A stretch of 39,398 nucleotides of DNA, taken from positions 1-39,398 of the forward strand of contig JAHDFX010000008.1 of NCBI GenBank assembly GCA_020627965.1, in the 5' to 3' direction. Of this stretch, positions 24,705 through 32,777 are shown piece after piece (the first letter of the stretch is position 1; each line of letters starts with the position of its first letter). This stretch comes from Saprospiraceae bacterium. GTDB lineage: Bacteria > Bacteroidota > Bacteroidia > Chitinophagales > Saprospiraceae. The notes beneath the pieces were generated by a model. It was not told where the DNA came from. It worked only from the letters and a program-made list of their open reading frames with translations, and did no database searches. The position numbers and the translations under genes are program-made.

Positions 24705-26181
24705 TGTCGTTATTCACCAATGGTACCAATACAATAACTGTATTATTCAGGTAACCCATACTGAAATTATTGGTTAGGCTGTTATTGATGCGTACTTGTA
24801 CATCTTGCTTACCAGATACATTGCTAACTGCTGCTTTTACAGTCACCTCGTCAGCTTCACTATTATATGGATCAGATTGTGGTTCGGCAATAGTCACTTC
24901 TGGTTTTTTGCCCATATCAGGACTTGTACCACTATTATTTGTTGATTTGAATATCAACACCTTAGTTTCTGTGTCTTGTCCATATTTATTAGTAGCTGTC
25001 AGTACTAATTCGTTATTACCTGGTTCTAGCGTCAACACTGTGCCAAATTTATCTGTACGAGAATCGAAACTAAAATTATCGAAAGAGCGACCATTGAAAG
25101 AAGCCTGGATGTCCCGACTTCTTTCTACATGTTTGATACTAGCCAATACATTAACCGTATTGGTATTATAAATAGTCGCGGGGTTTTTAGATGGATTGGT
25201 GAATCTAATAACCGGAGCCTGCCCAGAAGGCGATGTTCCCGGATGAGTTACGCCAGGTCTGACCGGACTCTGCGTTACAGGCGGCTGATACTTGTCGTAA
25301 TTTTTCTTACCGATTCTCCAACGAAGGTGTAAGGAGGTATAATTATAGCAATCGTTATTATCAGTCAGGGTATTTGAATACTGATTAAAACGTTGTCCGT
25401 CGAGGTAATCATTGAGCGCCCATGTTGTTCTGTGTTCGAGCCCAACAGAGAAAGAAGGTGTTACCTGATAACCCAGCGCTAAGCCCAATGAAGGCATCAC
25501 AGATACATTAACATCATTCTCATACTTATCAGCTAATGTTTCGTAGTTTCTATCCCGATCCAGACTGTTCAATGTACTGAATCGTCCGCCTGTTGTATCT
25601 ATTTCTGCCCAGTTATAGGCTGTTCCATTTGCGTTAAGCTGATCTGTACGTGTAGAATATCCGTTAATACCAATACCTCCAAATCCTTGCAAAATAACGC
25701 CTGTTCTTTCTCGAAGGCGATTAGCTGTCAATACTCCTTCTACAGAGAGTTCACCAACTTCTGTTCTATGGTTATGAAAAGTATATCCTGCCCCATTTCC
25801 TGCAAGGGTAAGATCAGGAGAAGCTACGCCTCTGAATACATTTTGTGAATCATAACCTCCATTTAAGGCTGAATTATAATCAATGCCATAAGAACGAAAA
25901 TGGTCGGCTCCAAAAGTTCTGGTGTACAAGCCTCTTAACCGTACATCGAAATCAACTAAACCACCTGGGCGATGATAAATGTTTCTTCCTAAGGTGAAAC
26001 CAGCGCCCCAACCTGGTAATGCACAAACGTCACTGGTTTGCCATGCTGCACCTGAGTTGACGCCAAAAGTCCACCAGCCTTCCCTAAAGAAGTCAATCTC
26101 GTCTGTGTCTTGTGCTACTGCCTGTATACTGAATAGTGAGGCGAGCAATAACATAATTCCTAAGTGTAAATGCTTATTCAT
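24607..26181 (-). CDS. 5' part of a frameshifted outer-membrane/Ig-repeat gene (barrel and repeats 1-2)
   Basis: 524 codons. Residues 1-24 are a signal peptide (MNKHLHLGIMLLLASLFSI, cut near AVAQ-D). About 30-295 have the alternating aromatic/glycine pattern of an outer-membrane beta-barrel (GWWTFGVNSGAAWQ, LALGYQVTPSFSVGLEHRTTW, SLHLRWRIGK), with a Pro-rich linker after it. Repeat 1 (about 315-405) and most of repeat 2 (about 421-491) follow. After VPLVNN the last ~33 residues are out of frame and lose all repeat character, while the true continuation appears in the +1/-2 frame at 24704. No other barrel-family hallmark is recognised. A divergent 311-bp region separates it from the RsmI-like gene. 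Confidence 0.85.
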   Translation of the reverse strand: MNKHLHLGIMLLLASLFSIQAVAQDTDEIDFFREGWWTFGVNSGAAWQTSDVCALPGWGAGFTLGRNIYHRPGGLVDFDVRLRGLYTRTFGADHFRSYGIDYNSALNGGYDSQNVFRGVASPDLTLAGNGAGYTFHNHRTEVGELSVEGVLTANRLRERTGVILQGFGGIGINGYSTRTDQLNANGTAYNWAEIDTTGGRFSTLNSLDRDRNYETLADKYENDVNVSVMPSLGLALGYQVTPSFSVGLEHRTTWALNDYLDGQRFNQYSNTLTDNNDCYNYTSLHLRWRIGKKNYDKYQPPVTQSPVRPGVTHPGTSPSGQAPVIRFTNPSKNPATIYNTNTVNVLASIKHVERSRDIQASFNGRSFDNFSFDSRTDKFGTVLTLEPGNNELVLTATNKYGQDTETKVLIFKSTNNSGTSPDMGKKPEVTIAEPQSDPYNSEADEVTVKAAVSNVSGKQDVQVRINNSLTNNFSMGYLNNTVIVLVPLVNNDSEGHSNERLWKRQRFSDYRLLPAGRLSWNWWR

Positions 26182-26492
26182 AGTTTATAAGGTTTTTAAG
26201 AGCCTGTAACAGACTCTTTGTGAAACTTTCCGCATAGGGGAAATGCAGTCCGTCGAAAATGTGAATCAATGTCCTCTATAAATCAGTTATCGTGCCAACT
26301 GAACTTTTCAGCAATATTGAGAAGAAAAACTTATTTCAAAAAACACAACACAAGTAACTTACAATCAACACGTTGAATTCCATCCATTTTTTGTTTTATT
26401 TTTTTTGTACCCAAACATGCTTTTTATCGTCAGCAGAAACGAAAAACAATGATAAAAGCAATTTATAAATTGTCTGTCCGTATATTTGCAAT
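26182..26492. other. Divergent intergenic region, Ig-repeat gene and RsmI-like gene
   Basis: 311 bp without a supportable gene. It must carry the promoters of both flanking genes. A T-rich tract is present at about 26387-26406 and a TATATTTG box at 26481-26488. No convincing -33 boxes, operators or hairpins are seen. Confidence 0.55.
26481..26488 (+). promoter_or_regulatory. -7 box immediately before the RsmI-like gene
   Basis: TATATTTG fits TAnnTTTG and ends 4 bp before the ATG at 26493, predicting a leaderless transcript. No -33 TTG is seen at the expected distance. Confidence 0.4.
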
Positions 26493-27233
26493 ATGGAAAA
26501 ACAGCTTGGCAAACTTTATCTGATTCCCAGTTCTATGGGAGAGAACGCGGTACAGGCTCTGCCTCAATATGTGCTGGAAATCGTTCATCAATTAGATATA
26601 TTCATCGCCGAACGCCCAAAGACAGCCCGTCGATTTTTGAAAAGTATACAAACGCCTGTTCCCTTTGCAGAAATGACCTTTTATGAACTCAACAAATATA
26701 CCGATGCGGCAGAGCGCAATACTTTTCTGGATGTTGCTTTTGAAGGTAAGGACATTGGTTTATTATCAGAAGCAGGTTGTCCGGGTGTAGCTGATCCTGG
26801 GGCAGAAATTGTGGCTATGGCTCATCGACGTGGCGTGGAAGTGGTTCCATTTGTTGGGCCTTCTTCTATTTTATTAGCTTTGATGGCTTCAGGAATGAAT
26901 GGGCAACAATTCGCTTTTTCCGGCTACCTGCCTGCTAAGCCCATAGAACGGGTAAAAGCTCTGAAAAGAGAAGAAAACCTATCCAGTTCCAACAACCAAA
27001 CAAGAATTTTTATAGAAACGCCTTATCGGAATAATCCTCTTGTTCAGGATGTCTTGAAAACATTAAGTGCATCTACACTGTTTAGTATTGCAGTGGATCT
27101 TACGCTTCCCAGTCAATATATTCGTACAAAAAGTATTCAAGACTGGCGAAAACAAGATTTACCCGATCTGCACAAGCGTCCGGCTATTTTTTTGCTTTAC
27201 AGTCCGACCATGAAGAAGTATAAGCGACGCTGA
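26493..27233 (+). CDS. RsmI-like SAM-dependent methyltransferase (tetrapyrrole methylase family)
   Basis: 246 residues. The N-terminus GKLYLIPSSMGENAV and the LLSEAGCPGVADPGAEIV block followed by VVPFVGPSSILLALMASGMNGQQFAFSGYLP match the RsmI family, which 2'-O-methylates C1402 of 16S rRNA using SAM. The motif YLIPSSMG differs from the classical YLVPTPIGN, and the protein lacks the C-terminal helical domain of full-length RsmI (about 280 residues), so this is probably the short Bacteroidota paralogue whose target is not certain. It is the first gene of a plus-strand run; the TM2 gene follows 130 bp later. The start is fixed by the -7 box at 26481 and the family N-terminus. Confidence 0.88.
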   Translation: MEKQLGKLYLIPSSMGENAVQALPQYVLEIVHQLDIFIAERPKTARRFLKSIQTPVPFAEMTFYELNKYTDAAERNTFLDVAFEGKDIGLLSEAGCPGVADPGAEIVAMAHRRGVEVVPFVGPSSILLALMASGMNGQQFAFSGYLPAKPIERVKALKREENLSSSNNQTRIFIETPYRNNPLVQDVLKTLSASTLFSIAVDLTLPSQYIRTKSIQDWRKQDLPDLHKRPAIFLLYSPTMKKYKRR

Positions 27234-27363
27234 TTTGTTAAGAATGTCTGAAATATTCGGGAATTAGTAGAAAAGAATTGTAAAAGCTCCTTAAGTATTG
27301 CTACTTTGAGAACCAAATTCTATTCAACTGCGTTAAAATTAGTAACATACATACAAGACTTTA

Positions 27364-28146
27364 ATGAAGGATAAAAATGTTGCCGGCATACTGGCTTTAC
27401 TTTTTGGTTTTTTGGGTATTCACCGATTCTATCTTGGGCAAACAGGTTTAGGCATCGTTTACCTAATATTTTGTTTGGTTCCGATCATCTGGCTAATCGC
27501 CTTTGTAGATGCTATTCTGTTCTTTGTCATGGATAAAGATACATTCGACATGAAGTACAACCGGGAGCATGTAGATAAACGGGATATTCGTAGAAATGTA
27601 GCGCAGGAAAGGCGTCGTGAGCGAGTTCGCACCTACGACGACCGTAGTAGTAGCAGGAGAAAAGATCGCCCGCAAACTACTCGGAGAGGGTCAGCCCGTA
27701 GCCGCAAGCCCGATCCTTTCAAAAAAACAGGTATTGAAAAGTATAAAGATTACGATTTCAAAGGCGCTATAGCTGATTTTCAAAAATCTCTTGGTGTTCG
27801 TCCTAAAGATCCTGGCACACATTTTTATCTGGCCTGCGCCTACTCTATGGAAGAGGACGTAGAAAAAGGTTTTGAACATCTGGAAAAAGCTGTTCAGTTA
27901 GGTTTTTCAGAAATGGAAAAAATTAATTCGACTGATGCATTGGCTTTTCTGCGTATTCAGCCTGATTATGACACTTTCAAAGCTAATGGGTTTCGCAGGG
28001 TATCAAAAAATATTGAAGGGGTGGAAAGCGAACGAGAAATGGATGATTTATTATTATCCAAATTGAAAAGACTTGGTGATTTGAAAGAACGCGGTCTAAT
28101 CAGTGAAGACGAGTTTTTGAAAGAAAAAGCTAAATTATTAAAATAA
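27364..28146 (+). CDS. TM2-domain protein with TPR-like repeat and C-terminal SHOCT domain
   Basis: 260 residues in a composite order. About 1-65: a TM2 domain with two hydrophobic helices and GFLGIHRFYLGQTGLGIVYL. About 75-115: a highly basic, Arg/Ser-rich linker (RRNVAQERRRERVR). About 125-185: a TPR-type unit (FKGAIADFQKSLGVRPKDPG, HFYLACAYSMEEDVEKGFEHL). About 225-260: a SHOCT-like module (KLKRLGDLKERGLISEDEF) seen at the ends of membrane-associated proteins. Likely inner-membrane with cytoplasmic tails; function unknown. The gene sits 51 bp before yqeY on the same strand. Confidence 0.85.
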   Translation: MKDKNVAGILALLFGFLGIHRFYLGQTGLGIVYLIFCLVPIIWLIAFVDAILFFVMDKDTFDMKYNREHVDKRDIRRNVAQERRRERVRTYDDRSSSRRKDRPQTTRRGSARSRKPDPFKKTGIEKYKDYDFKGAIADFQKSLGVRPKDPGTHFYLACAYSMEEDVEKGFEHLEKAVQLGFSEMEKINSTDALAFLRIQPDYDTFKANGFRRVSKNIEGVESEREMDDLLLSKLKRLGDLKERGLISEDEFLKEKAKLLK

Positions 28147-28197
28147 GATTATCACAATACTTTGTATTGATTATTAACAAATCACATTATATCAAAA

Positions 28198-28644
28198 ATG
28201 GCATTAACAGATACCATTAACAACGACATTAAAACAGCAATGAAAGCAAAAGACAAGGACGCCCTGCGTGCCTTGCGTGCGATTAAATCAGCTATTTTAT
28301 TAGCGAATACAGACGGAACTGGAGAAGAGCTCACAGAAGAAAGAGGTATTAAGATTTTACAAAAACTACTGAAGCAGCGTAAAGAATCGCTGGATATTTA
28401 TACAAAGCAAGGTCGTGATGACCTGGCAGCAACGGAGCAATCTGAGATTGAAGTGATTGAGCGTTACTTACCGGAGCCTATGAGTGAGGATGAGGTCAAG
28501 AAGATCATTCAGGGAGTTATCAGTGATACAGGTGCTGAATCCATGAAAGATATGGGTAAAGTGATGGGTGCTGCTAGTAAAAAGCTGGCTGGTCAGGCTG
28601 ATGGGCGTGTTATTTCTACCATGGTAAGAGAATTACTTAGCTAA
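28198..28644 (+). CDS. GatB/YqeY domain protein
   Basis: 148 residues, matching the YqeY family (the tRNA-binding tail domain of GatB as a stand-alone protein): the N-terminal helix TINNDIKTAMKAKDKDALRA and LRAIKSAI, then KLLKQRKESLDIYTKQGRDDL, EIEVIERYLPEPMSEDEV and the C-terminal MGKVMGAASKKLAGQADGRV. Cytoplasmic, possibly linked to aminoacyl-tRNA amidation, but its cellular role is unproven. The next gene starts 8 bp after its stop, so it is in an operon with cvpA. Confidence 0.93.
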   Translation: MALTDTINNDIKTAMKAKDKDALRALRAIKSAILLANTDGTGEELTEERGIKILQKLLKQRKESLDIYTKQGRDDLAATEQSEIEVIERYLPEPMSEDEVKKIIQGVISDTGAESMKDMGKVMGAASKKLAGQADGRVISTMVRELLS

Positions 28645-28651
28645 GAACGAT

Positions 28652-29215
28652 ATGTTTGTAGATATTGTCATCGGTTTAACCACTTTGTGGGCTTTTTATA
28701 CAGGCTATAAGCGTGGTATCATCAAAACTGTTTTTACAACAATAGGAACGCTTATTGGGCTTTTATTTGCCTTCAAGGCTACACCTTTTATGGCTGTACT
28801 GTTGGGCGATATATTGCCTTTTGGTTCTACCCTGACTCCTTTACTGGCATTTTTTATTACATTGATTATAGCAATACTTACAGTGCGTATTGTTGTCAAA
28901 ATAATTGAAGGTGGGCTAAAAACAGTCCACCTTAACTTTTTAAATCGTATTGCAGGCGGTATTTTACTGGCTGGTATTGGTATTTTTTTATTGAGCAGCT
29001 TATTTATTTTCCTTGACAGAGCTTCTTTGCTGACAAGCGAAATGAAACAGACCTCTTTTCTTTATGAATTTCTTGAGCCTATTCCTACACAAATTTATGG
29101 GCTGGTAAATTTTATATTCCCTTATATTCATGAAATCTGGCAGGATATGCTGGATTTATTCGATCAAGTTCCTTCTAATGACGCATCTTCCTCCACAGAT
29201 TCTTCTGGTGGATAA
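28652..29215 (+). CDS. CvpA family inner-membrane protein
   Basis: 187 residues with four hydrophobic helices: about 2-20, 25-45, 60-85 and 98-120 (DIVIGLTTLWAFYTGYKRG, IGLLFAFKAT, LAFFITLIIAILTVRIVVK, GGILLAGIGIFLLSSLF). The opening YTGYKRGIIKTVF is a CvpA/colicin V production-family hallmark. E. coli CvpA is linked to colicin V export and purine-gene co-regulation; here no bacteriocin gene is near. The C-terminus ends in a Ser/Asp-rich tail (NDASSSTDSSGG) whose codons overlap the start of the next gene by 38 bp. Confidence 0.88.
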   Translation: MFVDIVIGLTTLWAFYTGYKRGIIKTVFTTIGTLIGLLFAFKATPFMAVLLGDILPFGSTLTPLLAFFITLIIAILTVRIVVKIIEGGLKTVHLNFLNRIAGGILLAGIGIFLLSSLFIFLDRASLLTSEMKQTSFLYEFLEPIPTQIYGLVNFIFPYIHEIWQDMLDLFDQVPSNDASSSTDSSGG

Positions 29216-29771
29216 TTACGATTCTTTTACTTATAATTTATACGATTATTTTCAGCAATTGGGTGCTAATTGTACTGTTATTCGCAATGATGAATACAGT
29301 CTAAAAGCTATAAAAGATATGAAATTTGATGGGCTTGTTTTGTCTCCAGGCCCAAAAATTCCCAAAGAAGCTGGCATTATGATGGAACTCATTGAGCATT
29401 ATCATCGTATAAGACCAATATTAGGAATTTGTCTGGGGCATCAGGGAATTGGGGAGTTTTTCGGTGCAAAGCTGGTCAAAGCAGATTTACCTATGCATGG
29501 TAAAACATCTAAAATCCAGCATAAGGGGCATCCATTATTCAGTGGGCTGCCAGCATCTTTTGATGTTATGCGTTATCATTCACTTATCCTGAAAAATGTC
29601 AGACCTTCTTTACAGGTAATTGCATCAACAAATTCAGGTGAAATTATGGCTGCAGCCCATTCAAAATTTAATGTAATTGGTATTCAATTTCACCCGGAGT
29701 CTGTTTTAACAGATTTCGGACTCCAAATATTAAAGAACTGGTTAGAAAATCATGTCTTAAACACACTCTGA
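29178..29771 (+). CDS. pabA: Anthranilate/4-amino-4-deoxychorismate synthase glutamine amidotransferase subunit
   Basis: 197 residues from the ATG at 29178, which begins the family core ILLVDNYDSFTYNLYDYF; the frame is open upstream to 29130 but those 16 residues lie inside cvpA. Class I glutamine amidotransferase: catalytic Cys85 in GICLGHQ, His172 and Glu174 in HPES, and HGKTS (107-111), the PabA/TrpG segment. It supplies ammonia from glutamine to a chorismate-binding partner (PabB for folate or TrpE for tryptophan); no partner gene is in the window, so PabA versus TrpG cannot be settled. It overlaps cvpA by 38 bp, suggesting translational coupling. Confidence 0.88.
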   Translation: MTHLPPQILLVDNYDSFTYNLYDYFQQLGANCTVIRNDEYSLKAIKDMKFDGLVLSPGPKIPKEAGIMMELIEHYHRIRPILGICLGHQGIGEFFGAKLVKADLPMHGKTSKIQHKGHPLFSGLPASFDVMRYHSLILKNVRPSLQVIASTNSGEIMAAAHSKFNVIGIQFHPESVLTDFGLQILKNWLENHVLNTL

Positions 29772-29789
29772 AATTCGCCTAAAATAAGC

Positions 29790-29797
29790 TAAATTTG
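29790..29797 (+). promoter_or_regulatory. -7 box immediately before the alpha/beta hydrolase gene
   Basis: TAAATTTG fits TAnnTTTG and ends 5 bp before the ATG at 29803. It lies in the 31-bp gap after pabA. No -33 TTG is present at the expected spacing. Predicted leaderless initiation. Confidence 0.4.
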
Positions 29798-29802
29798 CGC
29801 TC

Positions 29803-30576
29803 ATGCACGAGAATACACAAATGACACAAATAAAAGAAGAAGGAAAATTCAAATATCAGGAGTCTGGCGAAGGAGAAGTGCTGTTATTATTGCACGGATT
29901 GTTCGGCGGCCTGAGTAATTTCCATAAGCTTACCTCATTTTTTAATAAGGAGATGAAGGTAGTGCTTCCTATTTTACCCATTTTTGAGCTTCCCCGAAGA
30001 GAAGCCACCATTGGGAATCTACTACAGCACATCCATGATTTTGTAGAATTTAAAGGTTTTGAGAAAGTACATATTCTAGGAAACTCCTTAGGTGGTCACA
30101 TTTCTCTTCTATATACCCTAGACCGTCCAGACAAGATAAAGTCATTGACCTTAACAGGGAGTTCAGGTCTGTACGAAAGTGCTTTTGGCTCTAGTTTTCC
30201 TCGCCGTGGCAGCTATGAATATATTAAGCAAAAGACGGAAGAGACATTTTTTGATCCGGCAACAGCTACTAAAGAACTGGTAGATGAAGTTTTTGAAACG
30301 GTTAATAATGTGGATAAGGCTATTCGGGTAGTCACTACAGCCAAATCTGCTATTCGTCATAATATTGAAGACCGTCTTCACCAGATCGAAGCCCCTACTC
30401 TATTAATCTGGGGTGTTCACGATACGGTAACTCCATTTGAAGTTGGCAAAGCGTTCAACAAGCATATCAAAAACTCAGAATTGGTTGCCTTTGATAAAAG
30501 TGGGCATGCCCCAATGATGGAAGAGCCAGAACGTTTCAATGAAATACTTCATACTTTTTTAAATAAGTTAAAATAA
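29803..30576 (+). CDS. Alpha/beta-hydrolase fold protein
   Basis: 257 residues. The oxyanion-region HGLFGGLSNF (31-40), nucleophile elbow GNSLGGH with Ser95, acid Asp207 in WGVHDTVTP, and His235 in SGHAPMMEEPERF form a complete catalytic triad. The lid segment (about 125-175) is helical and charged. It resembles small esterase/epoxide-hydrolase-like or MhpC/MenH-type hydrolases, but the substrate cannot be inferred. A second ATG at 29821 would remove only six residues. It follows pabA by 31 bp but has its own -7 box. No signal peptide, so cytoplasmic. Confidence 0.9.
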   Translation: MHENTQMTQIKEEGKFKYQESGEGEVLLLLHGLFGGLSNFHKLTSFFNKEMKVVLPILPIFELPRREATIGNLLQHIHDFVEFKGFEKVHILGNSLGGHISLLYTLDRPDKIKSLTLTGSSGLYESAFGSSFPRRGSYEYIKQKTEETFFDPATATKELVDEVFETVNNVDKAIRVVTTAKSAIRHNIEDRLHQIEAPTLLIWGVHDTVTPFEVGKAFNKHIKNSELVAFDKSGHAPMMEEPERFNEILHTFLNKLK

Positions 30577-30744
30577 GTCTTCTATACCTTCTCGACAGAA
30601 TCATTTCGGCATTTGTTTTGTTATCTAATAAATTGTACTCATTTTTAGAGTCTCATTGCAATACAAAAAATTCATGGCTTTTCCCGTGATGCCGCAATTT
30701 CTCAGTATGAAACTATTGATTCATAATTGCGTTAATTAATATTA

Positions 30745-31407
30745 ATGACAGCACGCGAACTCATATCAGAAACATTACCGCCATTAAAAATGACGGATAC
30801 AGGCAATAGAGCTTTATCCTGGATGACCGATTTCCAGGTTAGGCATCTGCCACTTGTAGATGATGGTATTTTTAAAGGTTTACTGACGGAGGAAGACGTA
30901 CTGAATTTCAATAACCCGGAAGAAGCTTTGAGAACTTACCCGCTTAGTCTTCACCAACCTTCAGTTCATGCTGATGAACATATCTATGAAGTTGTCAAGA
31001 CTGCGGTAATGCTTCAATTAACCGTGATACCTGTTATTGATTCAGATGATCGTTATTTAGGTGTTATTACACTGGAAAGTCTCTTAAAAGCTTTTGCAGC
31101 CGTGGGCGCTATGGCAGAGCCAGGAACTATTCTTGAATTAGAAATACCTAAGCGAGATTATTCTTTATCGCAAATCGCTCAGATCGTAGAGTCTGAAAAC
31201 ACGCGAATTTTGAGTTCTTATATCACTTCTCATCCTACAGATCAAACGATTAATGTAACTCTCAAGCTAAACATTCAAAACCCGGAACGAATCATTGGGC
31301 ATTTTAATCGCTACAACTATGCGGTCAAAGCGCACTTCCAGGAGTCTGAATATTTCGACACCCTGAAAGAACGCTATGATGCTTTGATGTCTTATTTGAA
31401 TGTGTAA
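30745..31407 (+). CDS. CBS-pair protein with a C-terminal ACT-like domain (AcuB-like)
   Basis: 220 residues. About 1-125 hold two CBS domains: LPPLKMTDTGNRALSWMTDFQVRHLPLV and a second unit ending VIPVIDSDDRYLGVITLESLL. About 135-210 form an ACT-like beta-alpha module (TILELEIPKRDYSLSQIAQIVE, NVTLKLNIQNPERIIGHF). This CBS-CBS-ACT order is that of AcuB-type proteins, thought to sense adenine nucleotides or amino acids. Cytoplasmic, target unknown. It is the last plus-strand gene before the ExbD cluster and converges with it over 12 bp. Confidence 0.85.
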   Translation: MTARELISETLPPLKMTDTGNRALSWMTDFQVRHLPLVDDGIFKGLLTEEDVLNFNNPEEALRTYPLSLHQPSVHADEHIYEVVKTAVMLQLTVIPVIDSDDRYLGVITLESLLKAFAAVGAMAEPGTILELEIPKRDYSLSQIAQIVESENTRILSSYITSHPTDQTINVTLKLNIQNPERIIGHFNRYNYAVKAHFQESEYFDTLKERYDALMSYLNV

Positions 31408-31419
31408 GAGTCCTTTTTA

Positions 31420-31857
31420 TTATCTCTCTATTTCTTGTTCACTTGCATAATGAATGTGTAATTCATTTGCCCTACGCAACTCCGTTTTCACATCCGTTAC
31501 AATTCCCATGGTTACTTCTTTATCAACGTGTAAGGTCGTAGAATACCGTTCCGGATTGGACGCAATGAATCTTTGAATATCACTAACATTGGCAAAAGCA
31601 TCATTCAGTTGAATGCGTGGCGCAGTTCCTTTAGATGATTTTTGTGGTGTGCCAATGTAGATGTGATTCAATTCATCATAACGCTCCAATTTCGCCAATT
31701 CTGTGGCATCAGGCACCTTGACATCTACCAATAAATTATCATTCTTAATGATAACAACTACCATGAAAAAGAATAATAAAATGAAAACGATGTCGGGTAG
31801 AGATGCTGTGGAAATAGCAGGTTGAATACGCTTGGACTTTCTAGTCAATTTAGCCAT
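31420..31857 (-). CDS. ExbD/TolR biopolymer transport protein, second-type paralogue
   Basis: 145 residues: a basic cytoplasmic start, one membrane helix (SLPDIVFILLFFFMVVVIIK, about 20-40) with the conserved Asp of the proton path, then a periplasmic domain. Works with ExbB as a proton-driven motor that energises outer-membrane processes. The sequence belongs to the same subtype as 33615-34088 (SLPDI, IQLNDAFA, TLHVDKEVTMGIVTDVKTELR). It is the last member of the cluster. Confidence 0.92.
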   Translation of the reverse strand: MAKLTRKSKRIQPAISTASLPDIVFILLFFFMVVVIIKNDNLLVDVKVPDATELAKLERYDELNHIYIGTPQKSSKGTAPRIQLNDAFANVSDIQRFIASNPERYSTTLHVDKEVTMGIVTDVKTELRRANELHIHYASEQEIER

Positions 31858-32228
31858 TGTACTTTGTTTAAATGATTAAGAATACAATTGGCTTAAATCG
31901 TTGTGTTAAACACAAATTAGGCAAAAAAACACAGATAAGCAAAAATTGGAAAGGTTATAGAAGAAGTCGAGCTGAGAGACTAAAATTCAAAAAAAAGAAC
32001 GTCATTCTGAATTTATTTCTCCCGGATAGTTATCAGGATTAGTTAGAATTGAGCACGATTTTAAGTCAAAAAGGTCGTTTCAAAAATCGTTTTTCATTAC
32101 TGACGAGATACCGGATCAAGTCCGGCATGACGGTTCCTTTTTGTTTTTTTATCTCAATCGTACAGATTGAAATAAAGCCGCCAGACATCCGAAAATGCCT
32201 GACGACTATCTCAGGATTTTGTAACTTC
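31858..32228. other. Spacer inside the ExbD cluster
   Basis: 371 bp with no plausible gene. It separates the last two ExbD genes and holds the degenerate palindromic repeat described at 31998-32135. The large gap means the last gene may have its own promoter, but I see none. Confidence 0.6.
31998..32135. repeat. Degenerate inverted-repeat element with a CCGGA/TCCGG core
   Basis: AACGTCAT (31998-32005) and ATGACGGTT (32127-32135) are reverse complementary except for one extra base, and the arms continue with mainly transition mismatches for about 18 bp. Inside the right arm, CCGGATCAAGTCCGG (32111-32125) is itself a hairpin. The CGTCATTC / GGATCAAGTCCGG-CATGACG style resembles widespread short palindromic elements of bacterial genomes. 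No ORF or target duplication is evident. Confidence 0.5.
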
Positions 32229-32777
32229 TTAGTTGAGCGCAAAGGATTTAGGCTCTGCTTCAGAGATGACCAGAGGAATATCTTTACGGATCGCTTTTTT
32301 ACTTTCAATATCCAGTTCGGCGTAGTTCTGTCCAAAGCGTTTTAAAGCTTCTTCCTGCCAGATACTATTGTAGGCGGCTTTTAGCTCATTATACACCGTT
32401 ATATACATATCATAAGATGTTTCACGATCATTTTGTAGGGAAATAATGGCATTTCGTGGACTACGTGGCAGGTCCTTACTTTTTTCAGGATTGAGAATAA
32501 ATTCTATAGCTCGTTTTTTCAAATTCGCTACATCTGTACGTTCACCTCTGATCAGTAATTCGTCATTGGCATTCACGTTGACTTTAAACAGATTGCGCTG
32601 TAGAACATCTATAGTCGTATCTGTCTCATCCCAAGGCGGAAGCTTTACTGTAATTCCTTTATCGACGTCGATGGTTGTCGTCACCAGGAAAAAGATAAGT
32701 AACAGGAAGGCAATATCTGCCATCGAACCTGCATTGATCTCATTTTTAAACCGTTTCATTTTTTTCTTTTTTACCAC
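32229..32777 (-). CDS. ExbD/TolR biopolymer transport protein, first-type paralogue (copy 3)
   Basis: 182 residues. The N-terminal EINAGSMADIAFLLLIFFLV helix carries the conserved Asp (in MADIAF); the periplasmic part has VDKGITVKLPPWDE, VNANDELLIRGE, ISLQNDRETSYDMYI and VISEAEPKSFALN. It is clearly a paralogue of 34103-34642. The N-terminal extension is lysine-rich (MVKKKKMKRFK). It is the upstream member of a second first-type/second-type pair with 31420-31857, although 371 bp separate them. Confidence 0.93.
   Translation of the reverse strand: MVKKKKMKRFKNEINAGSMADIAFLLLIFFLVTTTIDVDKGITVKLPPWDETDTTIDVLQRNLFKVNVNANDELLIRGERTDVANLKKRAIEFILNPEKSKDLPRSPRNAIISLQNDRETSYDMYITVYNELKAAYNSIWQEEALKRFGQNYAELDIESKKAIRKDIPLVISEAEPKSFALN

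Noticed and set aside
22510-25171. Several plus-strand ORFs over the Ig-repeat gene
   Set aside because: They are hydrophobic antisense translations of Asn/Thr/Val-rich repeats, recurring with the repeat period.
28652-29215. Bacteriocin (colicin V) locus
   Set aside because: CvpA-family membership alone does not indicate bacteriocin production; no toxin, immunity or export genes are adjacent.
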